Below are positions 1 through 9,474 of a stretch of DNA of 41,426 nt, in pieces. How positions within the stretch are numbered: position 1 is the first letter of the stretch; every line of letters starts with the position of its first letter. The position numbers and the translations under genes were made by a program. Source of the stretch: MED-G16 sp964467915. GTDB lineage: Bacteria; Bacteroidota; Bacteroidia; Cytophagales; MED-G16. Where the stretch lies: positions 1 through 41,426 of the forward strand of contig CAYXSW010000016.1 in assembly GCA_964467915.1 (NCBI GenBank). The letters run 5' to 3'. The notes under the pieces were generated by a model. It did not search any database. It saw nothing but the letters and a program-made list of their open reading frames with translations, and had not been told where the DNA came from.

Positions 1-516
1 TATGCTGAAAATGGTGATTTATATTTTTCTGATCCTCCGTACGGGTTTGGATTAGAAAAACTTTTAACAAGTGAATTGAAAGAGCAGCCAGTTAATGGTG
101 TCTATAAACTATCAAAAACTGGTGATATTATTCTTTTAGTTGATGATTTCTCATTACCCAATGGAATAGCTATATCAAATGATAATAAGACTCTATATGT
201 AAATAGTTCAGACCTTGAATATCCTTTTATTACAAAATTTGATATTACAGAAAATGGTTTAGAAAACAGATCAATTTTCTTTGATGGCTCAGAATTAGTT
301 AAGACATCAGAGGGATGGTTTGATGGTTTAAAAGTACATTCTTCTGGAAATATATTTTCAACTGGACCTGGTGGAGTGTTAATAATTACACCAGAAGGTA
401 AGCACCTTGCAACTATAGGAACAACAAGTAATGCATTAAATTGTGCTTTCGGTAAAGATGAGAAATCTTTATACATTACCGCATTTGATTACCTAGCAAG
501 AGTAGAAATTAAATAA
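1..516 (+). CDS. SMP-30/gluconolactonase-family protein, 5' end cut by the window
   Basis: The reading frame is open from base 1, so the N-terminus lies outside; 171 residues remain. The visible part is the C-terminal half of a six-bladed propeller of the SMP-30/gluconolactonase/LRE family. GDLYFSDPPYGF near its start is the family hallmark. LPNGIAIS carries the Asn (visible residue 54) and WFDGLKV the Asp (visible residue 108) that serve as divalent-metal ligands in this family. Such enzymes open sugar lactones, for example gluconolactone to gluconate, although many homologues have other lactone substrates. It lies 24 bp upstream of an S9 peptidase on the same strand. A gluconate permease and gluconokinase sit about 8 kb away, which fits a sugar-acid role. 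Whether it is exported cannot be seen. An in-frame TTG at base 76 is internal to the domain and is not the true start. Confidence 0.85.
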   Translation, partial: YAENGDLYFSDPPYGFGLEKLLTSELKEQPVNGVYKLSKTGDIILLVDDFSLPNGIAISNDNKTLYVNSSDLEYPFITKFDITENGLENRSIFFDGSELVKTSEGWFDGLKVHSSGNIFSTGPGGVLIITPEGKHLATIGTTSNALNCAFGKDEKSLYITAFDYLARVEIK

Positions 517-540
517 ATTTAAAAATTAAACTTAATAAAA

Positions 541-2565
541 ATGAAAAACTTAAAAATTTTAGTTTTTGCTTTATTTATTCTATCAAATTCAGTTCTTGCT
601 CAAAGTAAATTTGAAAATCTTGATGTATTTGAGTTACAATATGTCCGTGATCCCCAAGTTTCTCCTGATGGTAATAGGATAGTATATATACGTACCAAAA
701 TGGACATTATGAAAGATGGAAAAAGTTCATCTTTATGGATTATGAATTCTGATGGTACTAATCATCAAAAATTAACTTCACTTGTCAAAAATGAAAGTAA
801 CCCAAGATGGAGTCCAGATGGAAAAAGAATATCTTTCATCTCAAATTCTGGAGATGGTAATGGTTCTGAAATTTTTATCTATTGGATTGATTCAAAACAA
901 TACTCATCAATATCTCAACTTGATGGATCTCCAAGATCATTAAACTGGTCACCTGATGGTAGTAATATAGGATTTTTAATGTTCTTACCAGAAAAAGCCT
1001 TGCAGATAGTTACTGCTCCAAGAAAACCAAAAAATGCAAAATGGGCTGATAAACCTAGAATTACTGATAGATTAAAACATGAATCGGATGGATCAGGTTA
1101 CATGAGAGAGGGATTTTCTCATATATTTTATATCTCATCTGAAGGTGGTAAGCCAATACAGGTAACTAGAGAAAATTATAACCATAGAGCTTTTGACTGG
1201 AAATCAGATTCAAAGGGATTTGTTTTTACATCTAATTATACTGATGACTGGGAATATGATTTTAGGAATTCAGAGCTTTACAGTATAAATGTTGACGGCT
1301 CAAATTTAAAAGCCTTAACAGATAGAGTGGGGCCAGATAGAGGAGCTGCTGTCTCTCCTAACGGAAAGAAAATCGCTTACTTAGGTTATGATGATAAGGT
1401 TCAAACTTATCAAACTTCTAGACTATATGTTATGGACATTGACGGAGGAAATAAGAGAGAGATTCAAACTAATTTAGATAGAAACATAGCCTCACTCAAA
1501 TGGTCATCTGACAATAAAGGTTTATATTTTATGTATGATAATGAAGGTAATACAAAGGTTGCCTACACGTCTCTTAATGGAAAAACCACAAAACTAGTTG
1601 ATAATGTTGGTGGCACAACAATAGGAAGACCTTATGGAGGAGGATCCTATTCAGTATCAAAAAATAATGATATAGTATATACGATGACTTCTCCTTATAA
1701 TCCAGCTGATTTAGTTTTATATATCAATGGAAAGAATATTAGATTATCAAATTTAAATTATGATCTACTTAAAGACAAGGATTTAGGAGTTGTTGAAGAT
1801 ATATGGTATGAATCTTCCATGGACGGGAGAAAAATTCAAGGGTGGGTAGCTAAACCTCCTGACTTTGATTCAAATAAAAAGTATCCGCTAATTGTTGAAA
1901 ATCATGGTGGGCCAATAAGTAATTACGGTGACAGGTTTTCTCCAGAAATTTTATTGTATTCCTCTGCAGGGTATGTTGTGTTTTATCCTAATCCCAGAGG
2001 AAGTACTAGTTATGGCGAGGAATTTGGAAATTTATTATATAGAGACTATCCTGGAGATGATTACCATGATGTGATGGATGGTGTAGATAAGATGATAGAT
2101 CAAGGATACATTGATGAAAATAATCTTTTTGTTACAGGTGGAAGCGCTGGAGGTATAATGACAGCATGGATAATTGGGAAAAATAATAGGTTTAAAGCAT
2201 CAGCTGTCATAAAACCAGTTATGAACTGGATTTCTAAGACATTAGTTGCAGATAATTATTTTGGATATGCTCAATCTAGGTATGAGGGTCAACCCTGGGA
2301 AAATTTCAATCATTATTGGAGTTTTTCTCCTATATCATTAGTTGGTAATATAGAGACTCCGACAATGGTTATGGTAGGATTAAACGATTTAAGAACTCCT
2401 CCTTCTGAGGCAAAACAACTTTATCATGCGCTTAAGTTGAGAAAAATTGAGACTATCTATGTTGAAATACCAGGAGCTTATCACAATATATCAAATAAGC
2501 CAAGTCAACTAATCACGAAAATTGATCATATACTATATTGGTTCAATAAGTATAGAAATAAATAA
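541..2565 (+). CDS. S9 family prolyl oligopeptidase-like serine peptidase, secreted
   Basis: The protein has 674 residues with a clear signal peptide (residues 1 to about 20, ending SVLAQ), so it acts in the periplasm or outside. Residues about 30-400 form a PD40/WD40-like beta-propeller, with repeated motifs such as VSPDGNRIVYI, WSPDGKRISFIS and WSPDGSNIGFL. Residues about 420-674 are the alpha/beta-hydrolase domain. The nucleophile motif GGSAGG places the serine at residue 535; the other members of the triad are probably Asp616 (GLNDLRTPP) and His648 (PGAYHN). The family cleaves peptides (dipeptidyl or acylaminoacyl types) and the propeller limits entry to short substrates. It is probably co-transcribed with the PIG-L deacetylase 43 bp downstream. 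The exact peptide specificity cannot be told from sequence alone. Confidence 0.9.
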   Translation: MKNLKILVFALFILSNSVLAQSKFENLDVFELQYVRDPQVSPDGNRIVYIRTKMDIMKDGKSSSLWIMNSDGTNHQKLTSLVKNESNPRWSPDGKRISFISNSGDGNGSEIFIYWIDSKQYSSISQLDGSPRSLNWSPDGSNIGFLMFLPEKALQIVTAPRKPKNAKWADKPRITDRLKHESDGSGYMREGFSHIFYISSEGGKPIQVTRENYNHRAFDWKSDSKGFVFTSNYTDDWEYDFRNSELYSINVDGSNLKALTDRVGPDRGAAVSPNGKKIAYLGYDDKVQTYQTSRLYVMDIDGGNKREIQTNLDRNIASLKWSSDNKGLYFMYDNEGNTKVAYTSLNGKTTKLVDNVGGTTIGRPYGGGSYSVSKNNDIVYTMTSPYNPADLVLYINGKNIRLSNLNYDLLKDKDLGVVEDIWYESSMDGRKIQGWVAKPPDFDSNKKYPLIVENHGGPISNYGDRFSPEILLYSSAGYVVFYPNPRGSTSYGEEFGNLLYRDYPGDDYHDVMDGVDKMIDQGYIDENNLFVTGGSAGGIMTAWIIGKNNRFKASAVIKPVMNWISKTLVADNYFGYAQSRYEGQPWENFNHYWSFSPISLVGNIETPTMVMVGLNDLRTPPSEAKQLYHALKLRKIETIYVEIPGAYHNISNKPSQLITKIDHILYWFNKYRNK

Positions 2566-2593
2566 ATTTTTTTAATGAAATGGATCAATAATT

Positions 2594-2599
2594 AAAGGA
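2594..2599 (+). promoter_or_regulatory. Shine-Dalgarno-like AAAGGA before the PIG-L gene
   Basis: AAAGGA ends 9 bases before the ATG at 2609. Most genes in this window have no recognisable purine box, as is usual in Bacteroidota, so this one helps support the chosen start, which also gives a good signal peptide. Confidence 0.4.
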
Positions 2600-2608
2600 A
2601 AAAAAGTT

Positions 2609-5089
2609 ATGTTGACAAGAAGAATTTTTTATCTATTATTATTTTCTATATTAAATAGTAACTCATTAATTGCCCAAAAAAATAATTTTTACTCTTCTTC
2701 TAATATTAGTTTAATGTTGGAAAAATTAGATGTATTTGGGAAAGTATTATATATCGCTGCACATCCTGATGATGAAAATACTAGACTTATAGCATATTTA
2801 GCTGGTGAAAAAAAATATGAGACTGCTTATTTGTCTGCAACAAGAGGTGGAGGAGGTCAAAATTTTTTAGGCACTCACCTTAAAGAAAATTTAGGTCTTA
2901 TAAGAACTCAAGAACTTTTAGAAGCAAGAAAAATAGATGGTGGAAAACAATTCTTTTCGTCTGCTGTTGATTTTGGTTACTCTAAGGGGCCTGTTGAAAC
3001 ACTTAAGTTTTGGGATGAGGAAAAAATATTATCTGATTTTGTATGGATTATAAGAAAATTTAGGCCTGATGTTTTAGTAACAAGATTTAACCAAACTCCA
3101 GGTATTACTCATGGTCATCATACTGCGTCAGCTATTTTAGCAAATAAAGCTTTTAATCTATCAGGTGATCCGGATGCTTTTCCTGATCAATTAAGACATG
3201 TTAAGGTATGGAGGCCTAAAAGAATTCTTTGGAATACTTCATCTAGATTTTTTAATCTTGATAAATATGATATAGATGAGATGTTAAAAATTGATGTTGG
3301 AGTTTATAATAATAAAATAGGTAAATCTTATAATGAGATTGCTTCCGAGAGTAGGTCCATGCATAAAAGTCAAGCATTTGGTTCTTTAAGAAGAAGAGGT
3401 AGCGAGGTAGAACTATTAGTTTATTCTCAGGGAATTGATGCAAAAAAAGACATAATGGAGGGAGTTGAAACTTCATGGAAAAGAGTAAGAGCAAGCGAAG
3501 CACTTATTAAACACATTAAGAATGCACAGGATTCATTCCAAATTAATAAACCTTATGAAATAATAGACAACTTAACGCTTGCCTATAAAGAATTAAATAG
3601 AGTTATTGATAGAGATTGGAGAGCTATTAAAAAAAATGAGATCAAAAATATTATTAAGGCTTCTTCAGGATTATTTTTTGAAGCTTTATCTAGTTCAGAA
3701 CTAGCTTCATATGGAGAAGAAATTAAAATTTCTTTTGATGCAATAAATAGAAGTCCATATAATATAAAACTTGAAAAAATATCAATACTAGGTGAAGAGT
3801 TTGATATTAATAATATTTTAGAAAACAATAAAATGTTTAGAATAGAAAAAAAAATAAAATTACCTGGAAATGAACAAATTTCAGAAAAGTATTGGCTACT
3901 AGATAAAGCCAACTTTGGTAGTTATAAAATTAATAATCAAATGCTGGTAGGAGACCCTGATAATTCTCCTTCATTATTATCAAAGTTTATATTTAGAATA
4001 AATGGGCAACAAATTTCATATAATGTGCCAGTTGTTTTTAAAGTTAATAGCCCCATAAAAGGAGATGATTATAGACCTTTTATTATTGGTAATCCTGTTT
4101 ATTTAAATCCAAAAAATTCAATGGAATTAATTGTGAATTCAAACAAGAAAAGGCTTAGCGTTGATGTGGTTTCTGGAATTGAAAATTTAAAAACTAGACT
4201 TTATTTAAGAGTTTCTGATGGTATAGAAGTTCAGCCTGAATTTTATGATTTAGAATTATCTAATAAGGGTGAGAGGAAAACATTTGATTTTGATATTTCT
4301 TTACCTAATGAAAAAAACCTTATTAGTGAGGTATTTTATGAGGCTGATGTTAATGGTAAGTCTTATTCTAGGGCTCTAGATAAAGTTATATATGATCATA
4401 TAACTCCTCAAACCAGATTCCCTAATTCTGATGTGTCAATTATTAAATTTGACATTAACTTAAAAGCAAATAAAATAGGTTACTTGATGGGGTCAGGAGA
4501 TAAAGTTCCTGAGTCATTATCTCTGGTAGGATATGATGTAGATTTACTTGAAAAGAATGATTTTAATATAAAAAAGCTAGAAAATTATCATGCTCTAATA
4601 ATTGGAGTAAGAGCTTTCAATTCAGATAAGTCTTTATATGAAATAAAATCTCAAATAATGGATTACATGAATGGAGGAGGTAATGTTATTGTCCAGTACA
4701 ACACTTCTAGAAATTTAGATGTCAATAAATTTGCACCATATCCATTTAAATTATCAAGAAATAGGGTATCACAAGAAGACGCACAAGTTTATATAATTAA
4801 TAAAAATCATGAGGTTTTAAACTATCCAAATAAAATTAAGGTAGAAGACTTTGACGGTTGGGTTCAGGAAAGAGGTTTGTATTTTCCTGACTCATGGTCT
4901 GACAAGTATCAGACTGTGATTTCATCAAATGATATTGGGGAAGATCCTAATCAAGGAGGTATATTAATAGGTAAAGTTGGTAAGGGACATTTTGTCTATA
5001 CCTCTTACTCATGGTTTAGACAGCTACCAGCTGGAGTTAGTGGAGCCTATAAACTATTTAGTAATATATTATCTCTCGGTAAAAAATAG
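2609..5089 (+). CDS. PIG-L/LmbE-family deacetylase with C-terminal GATase-like domain, secreted
   Basis: The protein has 826 residues. The N-terminus (MLTRRIFYLLLF to about residue 23, LIAQ) is a signal peptide. The PIG-L/LmbE zinc-dependent deacetylase domain spans about residues 40-290: AHPDDE at 51-56 supplies the first His-Asp-Asp set and THGHH (His168, His170, His171) the later zinc-binding His. Enzymes of this family remove N-acetyl groups from GlcNAc-type sugars. A middle beta-rich region (about 350-620) is followed by a C-terminal part (about 640-826, from KIGYLMGSGDKVPESL through ALIIGVRAF to YTSYSWFRQLPAG) that resembles class I glutamine-amidotransferase-like/ThuA folds without an obvious nucleophile. 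This long architecture is common in Bacteroidota. Its stop codon directly abuts the ATG of the GH123-like gene, so the two are almost certainly co-translated. The acetylated substrate is unknown. Confidence 0.85.
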   Translation: MLTRRIFYLLLFSILNSNSLIAQKNNFYSSSNISLMLEKLDVFGKVLYIAAHPDDENTRLIAYLAGEKKYETAYLSATRGGGGQNFLGTHLKENLGLIRTQELLEARKIDGGKQFFSSAVDFGYSKGPVETLKFWDEEKILSDFVWIIRKFRPDVLVTRFNQTPGITHGHHTASAILANKAFNLSGDPDAFPDQLRHVKVWRPKRILWNTSSRFFNLDKYDIDEMLKIDVGVYNNKIGKSYNEIASESRSMHKSQAFGSLRRRGSEVELLVYSQGIDAKKDIMEGVETSWKRVRASEALIKHIKNAQDSFQINKPYEIIDNLTLAYKELNRVIDRDWRAIKKNEIKNIIKASSGLFFEALSSSELASYGEEIKISFDAINRSPYNIKLEKISILGEEFDINNILENNKMFRIEKKIKLPGNEQISEKYWLLDKANFGSYKINNQMLVGDPDNSPSLLSKFIFRINGQQISYNVPVVFKVNSPIKGDDYRPFIIGNPVYLNPKNSMELIVNSNKKRLSVDVVSGIENLKTRLYLRVSDGIEVQPEFYDLELSNKGERKTFDFDISLPNEKNLISEVFYEADVNGKSYSRALDKVIYDHITPQTRFPNSDVSIIKFDINLKANKIGYLMGSGDKVPESLSLVGYDVDLLEKNDFNIKKLENYHALIIGVRAFNSDKSLYEIKSQIMDYMNGGGNVIVQYNTSRNLDVNKFAPYPFKLSRNRVSQEDAQVYIINKNHEVLNYPNKIKVEDFDGWVQERGLYFPDSWSDKYQTVISSNDIGEDPNQGGILIGKVGKGHFVYTSYSWFRQLPAGVSGAYKLFSNILSLGKK

Positions 5090-8000
5090 ATGTTCAAAAA
5101 CAAACTAAATTTTTTATTTTTTTTACTGGTATTTATCTGCAATATTTCTTGTAATAGTACAAATAAAAATGTTATATACAGGGATAATATCGTTAATAAT
5201 TCAATTTATAATTATAATTATGATATTGGTAAATGGAATCATCCAAATTATAGTGAATCATTTACTTCTAATGGAAATCATCGTGTTGTAGTAGGATTAG
5301 ATTCTAAATCAAACGATGTACATCAAGTCATAATACCTTGGAGGAGGAGAGATGATAACCCAAATCAAAAAGATATAATTATTATTAATAAAAAAAATGG
5401 TAAAGAAATTAAAGAAAAATATTTTATAGATATAAATAATGAGTTTGGACATATTCTTTTTAAACCAAATAAATCATCTGATGAGTATTATTTTTATTAT
5501 CTGCCCCATAGATCTACAGGTGGATATTATCCCAAGGTAGAGTACCTGGAACCTCAAAAAACAAAAGATCAGAAAGATTTTATTCCAAAAAAATATCTAA
5601 ATAATTTTTCTGAAATAAAAGAAGCGAAAGTTACTTCTTTTGAATCTATTGATGATTTTAATAGCTTTTTCCCTATGGAAATTATATCAACTAGAGAAGA
5701 ATCAGTTAATTATTTCAAGCTTTTCAATAAGGACTACTATCTCTTTCCAGAGTATAGAGACTTTCCTATTAAGATGAAAAATTATTTGCCAAAGAGATGG
5801 ACTTATGATAAAGAATATGCCAACGGCTTAAATGATAATGTATCAAAAGGAGAATACTATACTTTTCAGATTGGTTTATTATCTCCAAATAAAGATATTA
5901 ACGATATAGATATTGTTTACACAGATCTAAATTCATTATCAAAAGCTACGATAGATAAAAAGTATTTTACCTGCTTTAATAAAGAAGGGATTGATCTAGA
6001 TGGCAAACCTTTCTCAAAAAAAATATCAGTAAAGAAGGGGGAAGTTCAACCATTATGGTTTGGGTTAGAGATCCCTTTAAACACTAAATCAGGTACTTAT
6101 AATTCATTTGTAATACTTAAACCTAAGGGCATGGTGGAGGATACAATTCATTTAAAAATTAAGGTTTTAAGTTCAACATCAAATGATTTCGGAGATAATA
6201 AACCTGATAAGATGTCAAGATTAAGATGGTTAAATTCTGATATTGGATTTGATGATAATTTAGTTATAAAACCATTCAAGGAGATCAAGATTTCTGAAAA
6301 TAATTTGAACATTTTAGGAAGAAAAATTGAATTAAATAAAATGGGATTACCTGTTAATATTTTGTCATTTTTTTCTCCTGAGATGACATTCATAAAGGCA
6401 GAGCCTGAAGAGATTTTATCTGATAAAATTGACTTTAAAGTTAAAATTAATAATGGAGCTATCGAAAAATTTGTAAACTCATCATTTAATATATCTAAAG
6501 GTAATAAAGCTAGTGTTAACTGGATGTCAAAAAATCAATCTAAAAACTTCAATTTAAATATATCTGCAATTTTGGAATACGATGGTATGATGGATTATAA
6601 GATTCAATTAATTGCAAAAAATAAAATAAATTTAAATGATGTGTCTCTTAAAATTTCTTTAAATGAAGATGCAGCTAAATACATATTAGGTCTTGGTAAG
6701 AAAGGTGGTGAATTCAAAAATAATGTGGATTGGAAGTGGGATGTGTCAAAACATCAGGAAGGTGTATGGTTAGGAAATATTAATAAAGGGTTGCAGTATG
6801 TTTTGAGAGATAATAATTATGAGAGACCCCTAAATACCAATTTTTATAGATCAAAGCCTCTAAATCTTCCAAATTCTTGGTATAACAAATCAAAGGGAGG
6901 AATATCAATTAAAAAAAACAAAGGGGTAGTACATATAAATAATTATTCTGGCGAAAGATTAGTAAATGATGGAGATACTTTAAATTTTAATATAAGGTTT
7001 TTAGTTACACCATTTAAAGCCATAGATACAAAAGAGCATTTTAATACGAGGTTTGTCCATAAATATATTCCTGTTGACTCAGTTTTAAAGTTAAATGGAA
7101 CGATTGTAAATGTACATCATGCCAATGAAATAAATCCTTACATAAACTATCCTTTTTATAATATTAAAAAACAAAAGAAATATATAGATGAAGCTCACTC
7201 TAAAGGTATCAAAGTTAAACTTTATAATACTATCAGAGAATTATCCTATAAAACCTATGAACTATATGCACTTAGAAGTTTAGGTACTGAAATTTTTAAC
7301 GATGGAAAGGGTGGAGGTCATAGTTGGTTACAGGAACATCTTAAATCAAACTATCACTCCGCATGGCATGCAGTTAGGGTAAATGATGCCTCAATTTTAA
7401 ATAAAGGAACTTCTAGATGGACTAATTATTATATTGAAGGTATTAATTGGCTTTCAAAACATAATTCTATTGATGGTTTATATCTTGATGATATTGCTTT
7501 TAGCAGAAGTACTGTAAAAAGAATTGCTAATGTGTTTAGTATGAATAGAGATTCTTTTGTTATTGATCTTCATTCTGCCAATCAGTTTAATATTAGAGAT
7601 GGTTATATAAATAGTGCTTTTCTCTACATGGAACATTTTCCTTTTGTATCAAGACTATGGTTCGGAGAGTATTTTGAATATGATCTTGAACCAGATTATT
7701 GGATGACAGAAGTTTCAGGTATTCCTTTTGGTTTAACAGGTGAAATGCTTGAGAAAGGAGGAAGACCATATCATGGTTTAGTTTACGGTATGACGACTAG
7801 AGTCTATCATAAGTATAATCCTGGAAACATTTGGGATATTTTTGAAAATTTTGATATTCCAGATAGCAGAATGATAGGCTATTGGGTTGATTACTCTCCT
7901 ATTAAGGTTAAAAACAAAGATATTAAGTGTACCATATTTCAAAAAGATGACAAAGTACTAATATCTCTTGCTTCATGGTCTAATAAAACTGAAAATATTG

Positions 8001-8161
8001 ACTTAAATTTTGAGTGGGAAAAGATTAATTTTAATAAGAGTTCAGCAAGTTTATCAAGTCCTTACATAGATGGTCTTCAAAATTATAACACCTATAAAAT
8101 TGGAGAAAAGATAGAGATAGAAAGTAATAGCGGTATAATTTTAATCTTATCCAAGAATTGA
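5090..8161 (+). CDS. GH123-like (DUF6067-type) glycoside hydrolase lipoprotein
   Basis: The protein has 1023 residues. The signal peptide ends in a lipobox-like ICNISC, so a surface or periplasmic lipoprotein is expected. The central and C-terminal parts match my memory of the DUF6067/GH123-related group: beta-sandwich material to about residue 640, then a probable TIM-barrel part with HHANEINPYINYPFYN, GIKVKLYNT, DGLYLDD (Asp800, Asp801) and VIDLHSANQFN (Asp826, His828). The Asp pair at a strand end is a plausible catalytic site, but it is not the Asp-Glu pair of characterised GH123 beta-N-acetylgalactosaminidases, so the activity is uncertain. A short beta domain closes the protein. It follows the PIG-L gene with no gap, suggesting joint work on amino-sugar glycans. 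The last 15 bases overlap the 3' end of the convergent gntP gene. Confidence 0.65.
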   Translation: MFKNKLNFLFFLLVFICNISCNSTNKNVIYRDNIVNNSIYNYNYDIGKWNHPNYSESFTSNGNHRVVVGLDSKSNDVHQVIIPWRRRDDNPNQKDIIIINKKNGKEIKEKYFIDINNEFGHILFKPNKSSDEYYFYYLPHRSTGGYYPKVEYLEPQKTKDQKDFIPKKYLNNFSEIKEAKVTSFESIDDFNSFFPMEIISTREESVNYFKLFNKDYYLFPEYRDFPIKMKNYLPKRWTYDKEYANGLNDNVSKGEYYTFQIGLLSPNKDINDIDIVYTDLNSLSKATIDKKYFTCFNKEGIDLDGKPFSKKISVKKGEVQPLWFGLEIPLNTKSGTYNSFVILKPKGMVEDTIHLKIKVLSSTSNDFGDNKPDKMSRLRWLNSDIGFDDNLVIKPFKEIKISENNLNILGRKIELNKMGLPVNILSFFSPEMTFIKAEPEEILSDKIDFKVKINNGAIEKFVNSSFNISKGNKASVNWMSKNQSKNFNLNISAILEYDGMMDYKIQLIAKNKINLNDVSLKISLNEDAAKYILGLGKKGGEFKNNVDWKWDVSKHQEGVWLGNINKGLQYVLRDNNYERPLNTNFYRSKPLNLPNSWYNKSKGGISIKKNKGVVHINNYSGERLVNDGDTLNFNIRFLVTPFKAIDTKEHFNTRFVHKYIPVDSVLKLNGTIVNVHHANEINPYINYPFYNIKKQKKYIDEAHSKGIKVKLYNTIRELSYKTYELYALRSLGTEIFNDGKGGGHSWLQEHLKSNYHSAWHAVRVNDASILNKGTSRWTNYYIEGINWLSKHNSIDGLYLDDIAFSRSTVKRIANVFSMNRDSFVIDLHSANQFNIRDGYINSAFLYMEHFPFVSRLWFGEYFEYDLEPDYWMTEVSGIPFGLTGEMLEKGGRPYHGLVYGMTTRVYHKYNPGNIWDIFENFDIPDSRMIGYWVDYSPIKVKNKDIKCTIFQKDDKVLISLASWSNKTENIDLNFEWEKINFNKSSASLSSPYIDGLQNYNTYKIGEKIEIESNSGIILILSKN

Positions 8162-9472
8162 GTTTATCAGAAAAACAATTATAAATCCTGTAATAGATAA
8201 TATTGAAGTCATTAATGTCCAAGACATAAATGTATCTTTTTCGTTAAGTCTCAAGTACTGATTCACTAACCAAAATCCACTATCATTAACATGAGAAAAT
8301 GCAGAAGCTCCTGCAGCAATTGATATTACTATACAAGAAAGTTCGATTTCTGATCCAGTAGAAATAATAGGTGCAACTAAACTAGCTGTAGTAATCATAG
8401 CAACAGTTGATGAGCCTTGTGCTACTCTTATAATTAAAGCAATTAAGTAGGAAAAAAACAAAACTGATAAACCAGTCTCATCTAATGATTTTGCAATTAT
8501 TTCACCTGCTCCTGAGGTAACCAAAAACTCTTTAAAGACACCACCAGCCCCAGTTATCAAAATAATACTTCCTGCGGGTAGGAGAGAATTTTTTGAAATA
8601 TTTAATAATTGATTCTTATTGAAACCTTGCTTAATTCCTAGAAAGTACCAGGCAATAACATTTGAAAGAATTAATGCAGAAAAAGGATGCCCTATTAAAT
8701 GAATAAAGTTTGAGATAAATGTATTATCAATCGAAATAAGGTTATTTTTTACTGAGGTGCTTAAAATAATTAGAATTAGAGGCAATAGAATTATTGATAT
8801 AACAAGATGAACATTAATGTTAGTTTTAGATAATGAGAAATCTGTTTTCTGAATTTTTGGAGCATCAACAAATATTTTTCTAGAAATAAACCTTCCAAAA
8901 ATCAATCCACTAATTATAGTTGTTGGGATACCTACAGTAAATCCAATAATTATAACTGATCCAATATTAGCATTAATAATTTGAGATACTGCAATGGGAC
9001 CAGGGGTTGGAGGGATGAAAGCATGTGTAGTAGCGAGACCTGCAAGAAGGGGGATGGCAAAATAGAGTAGTGATTTACCAGTTTTTCTTTGTAGTGAATA
9101 AATTATTGGCATTAAAATTATTAAAGCAACATCAAAGAAAACAGGAATTGCAATTAAAAAACCAGATATAGACATGGCAATTGGTGATTTATTAATTCCA
9201 AATTTTTGAATCATAAAATTTGTAATTGCTGTTGCTCCACCAGAGTGTTCAAGTATAGAACCAAATAATGCACCTAATCCTACTAATAAAGCTACAAATC
9301 CGAGAGTATTACCCATTCCTAATTGTACAATATTCATTATTTGATCTGGTGATAAGCCATTTAAGACTCCAAAAAAAATGCTGGAAATAAGAAGTGCTAA
9401 AAAAGGATGAATTTTAAACTTCATTATCATTATCATCAGAATAATAATTGAAATAATTACATATGTTATCAT
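8147..9472 (-). CDS. gntP: Gluconate:H+ symporter (GntP family)
   Basis: This is a 441-residue integral membrane protein, very hydrophobic throughout with about 12-14 predicted segments and no cleavable signal. Family features include IPVFFDVALIILMPIIYSLQ (about 109-128), the conserved loop THAFIPPTPGPIA, and SHVNDSGFWLVNQY near the C-terminus. GntP-family permeases import gluconate and related sugar acids with protons across the inner membrane. The gene starts two bases after the stop of the gluconokinase gene, so the two form an operon transcribed gntK-gntP. The last 15 bases overlap the end of the GH123-like gene on the opposite strand, leaving no room for a separate terminator. The family is clear; gluconate as the substrate is supported by the neighbour. 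Confidence 0.92.
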   Translation of the reverse strand: MITYVIISIIILMIMIMKFKIHPFLALLISSIFFGVLNGLSPDQIMNIVQLGMGNTLGFVALLVGLGALFGSILEHSGGATAITNFMIQKFGINKSPIAMSISGFLIAIPVFFDVALIILMPIIYSLQRKTGKSLLYFAIPLLAGLATTHAFIPPTPGPIAVSQIINANIGSVIIIGFTVGIPTTIISGLIFGRFISRKIFVDAPKIQKTDFSLSKTNINVHLVISIILLPLILIILSTSVKNNLISIDNTFISNFIHLIGHPFSALILSNVIAWYFLGIKQGFNKNQLLNISKNSLLPAGSIILITGAGGVFKEFLVTSGAGEIIAKSLDETGLSVLFFSYLIALIIRVAQGSSTVAMITTASLVAPIISTGSEIELSCIVISIAAGASAFSHVNDSGFWLVNQYLRLNEKDTFMSWTLMTSILSITGFIIVFLINSILG

Positions 9473-9474
9473 AT

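Noticed and set aside
102..476. A 124-codon open frame antisense to the lactonase-type gene.
   Set aside because: It mirrors a clearly conserved protein on the other strand, has no recognisable domain and no start context.
3252..3912. Two minus-strand open frames (83 and 109 codons) inside the PIG-L gene.
   Set aside because: Their products are low-complexity, hydrophobic shadows of AT-rich codons; the plus-strand frame is continuous and conserved.
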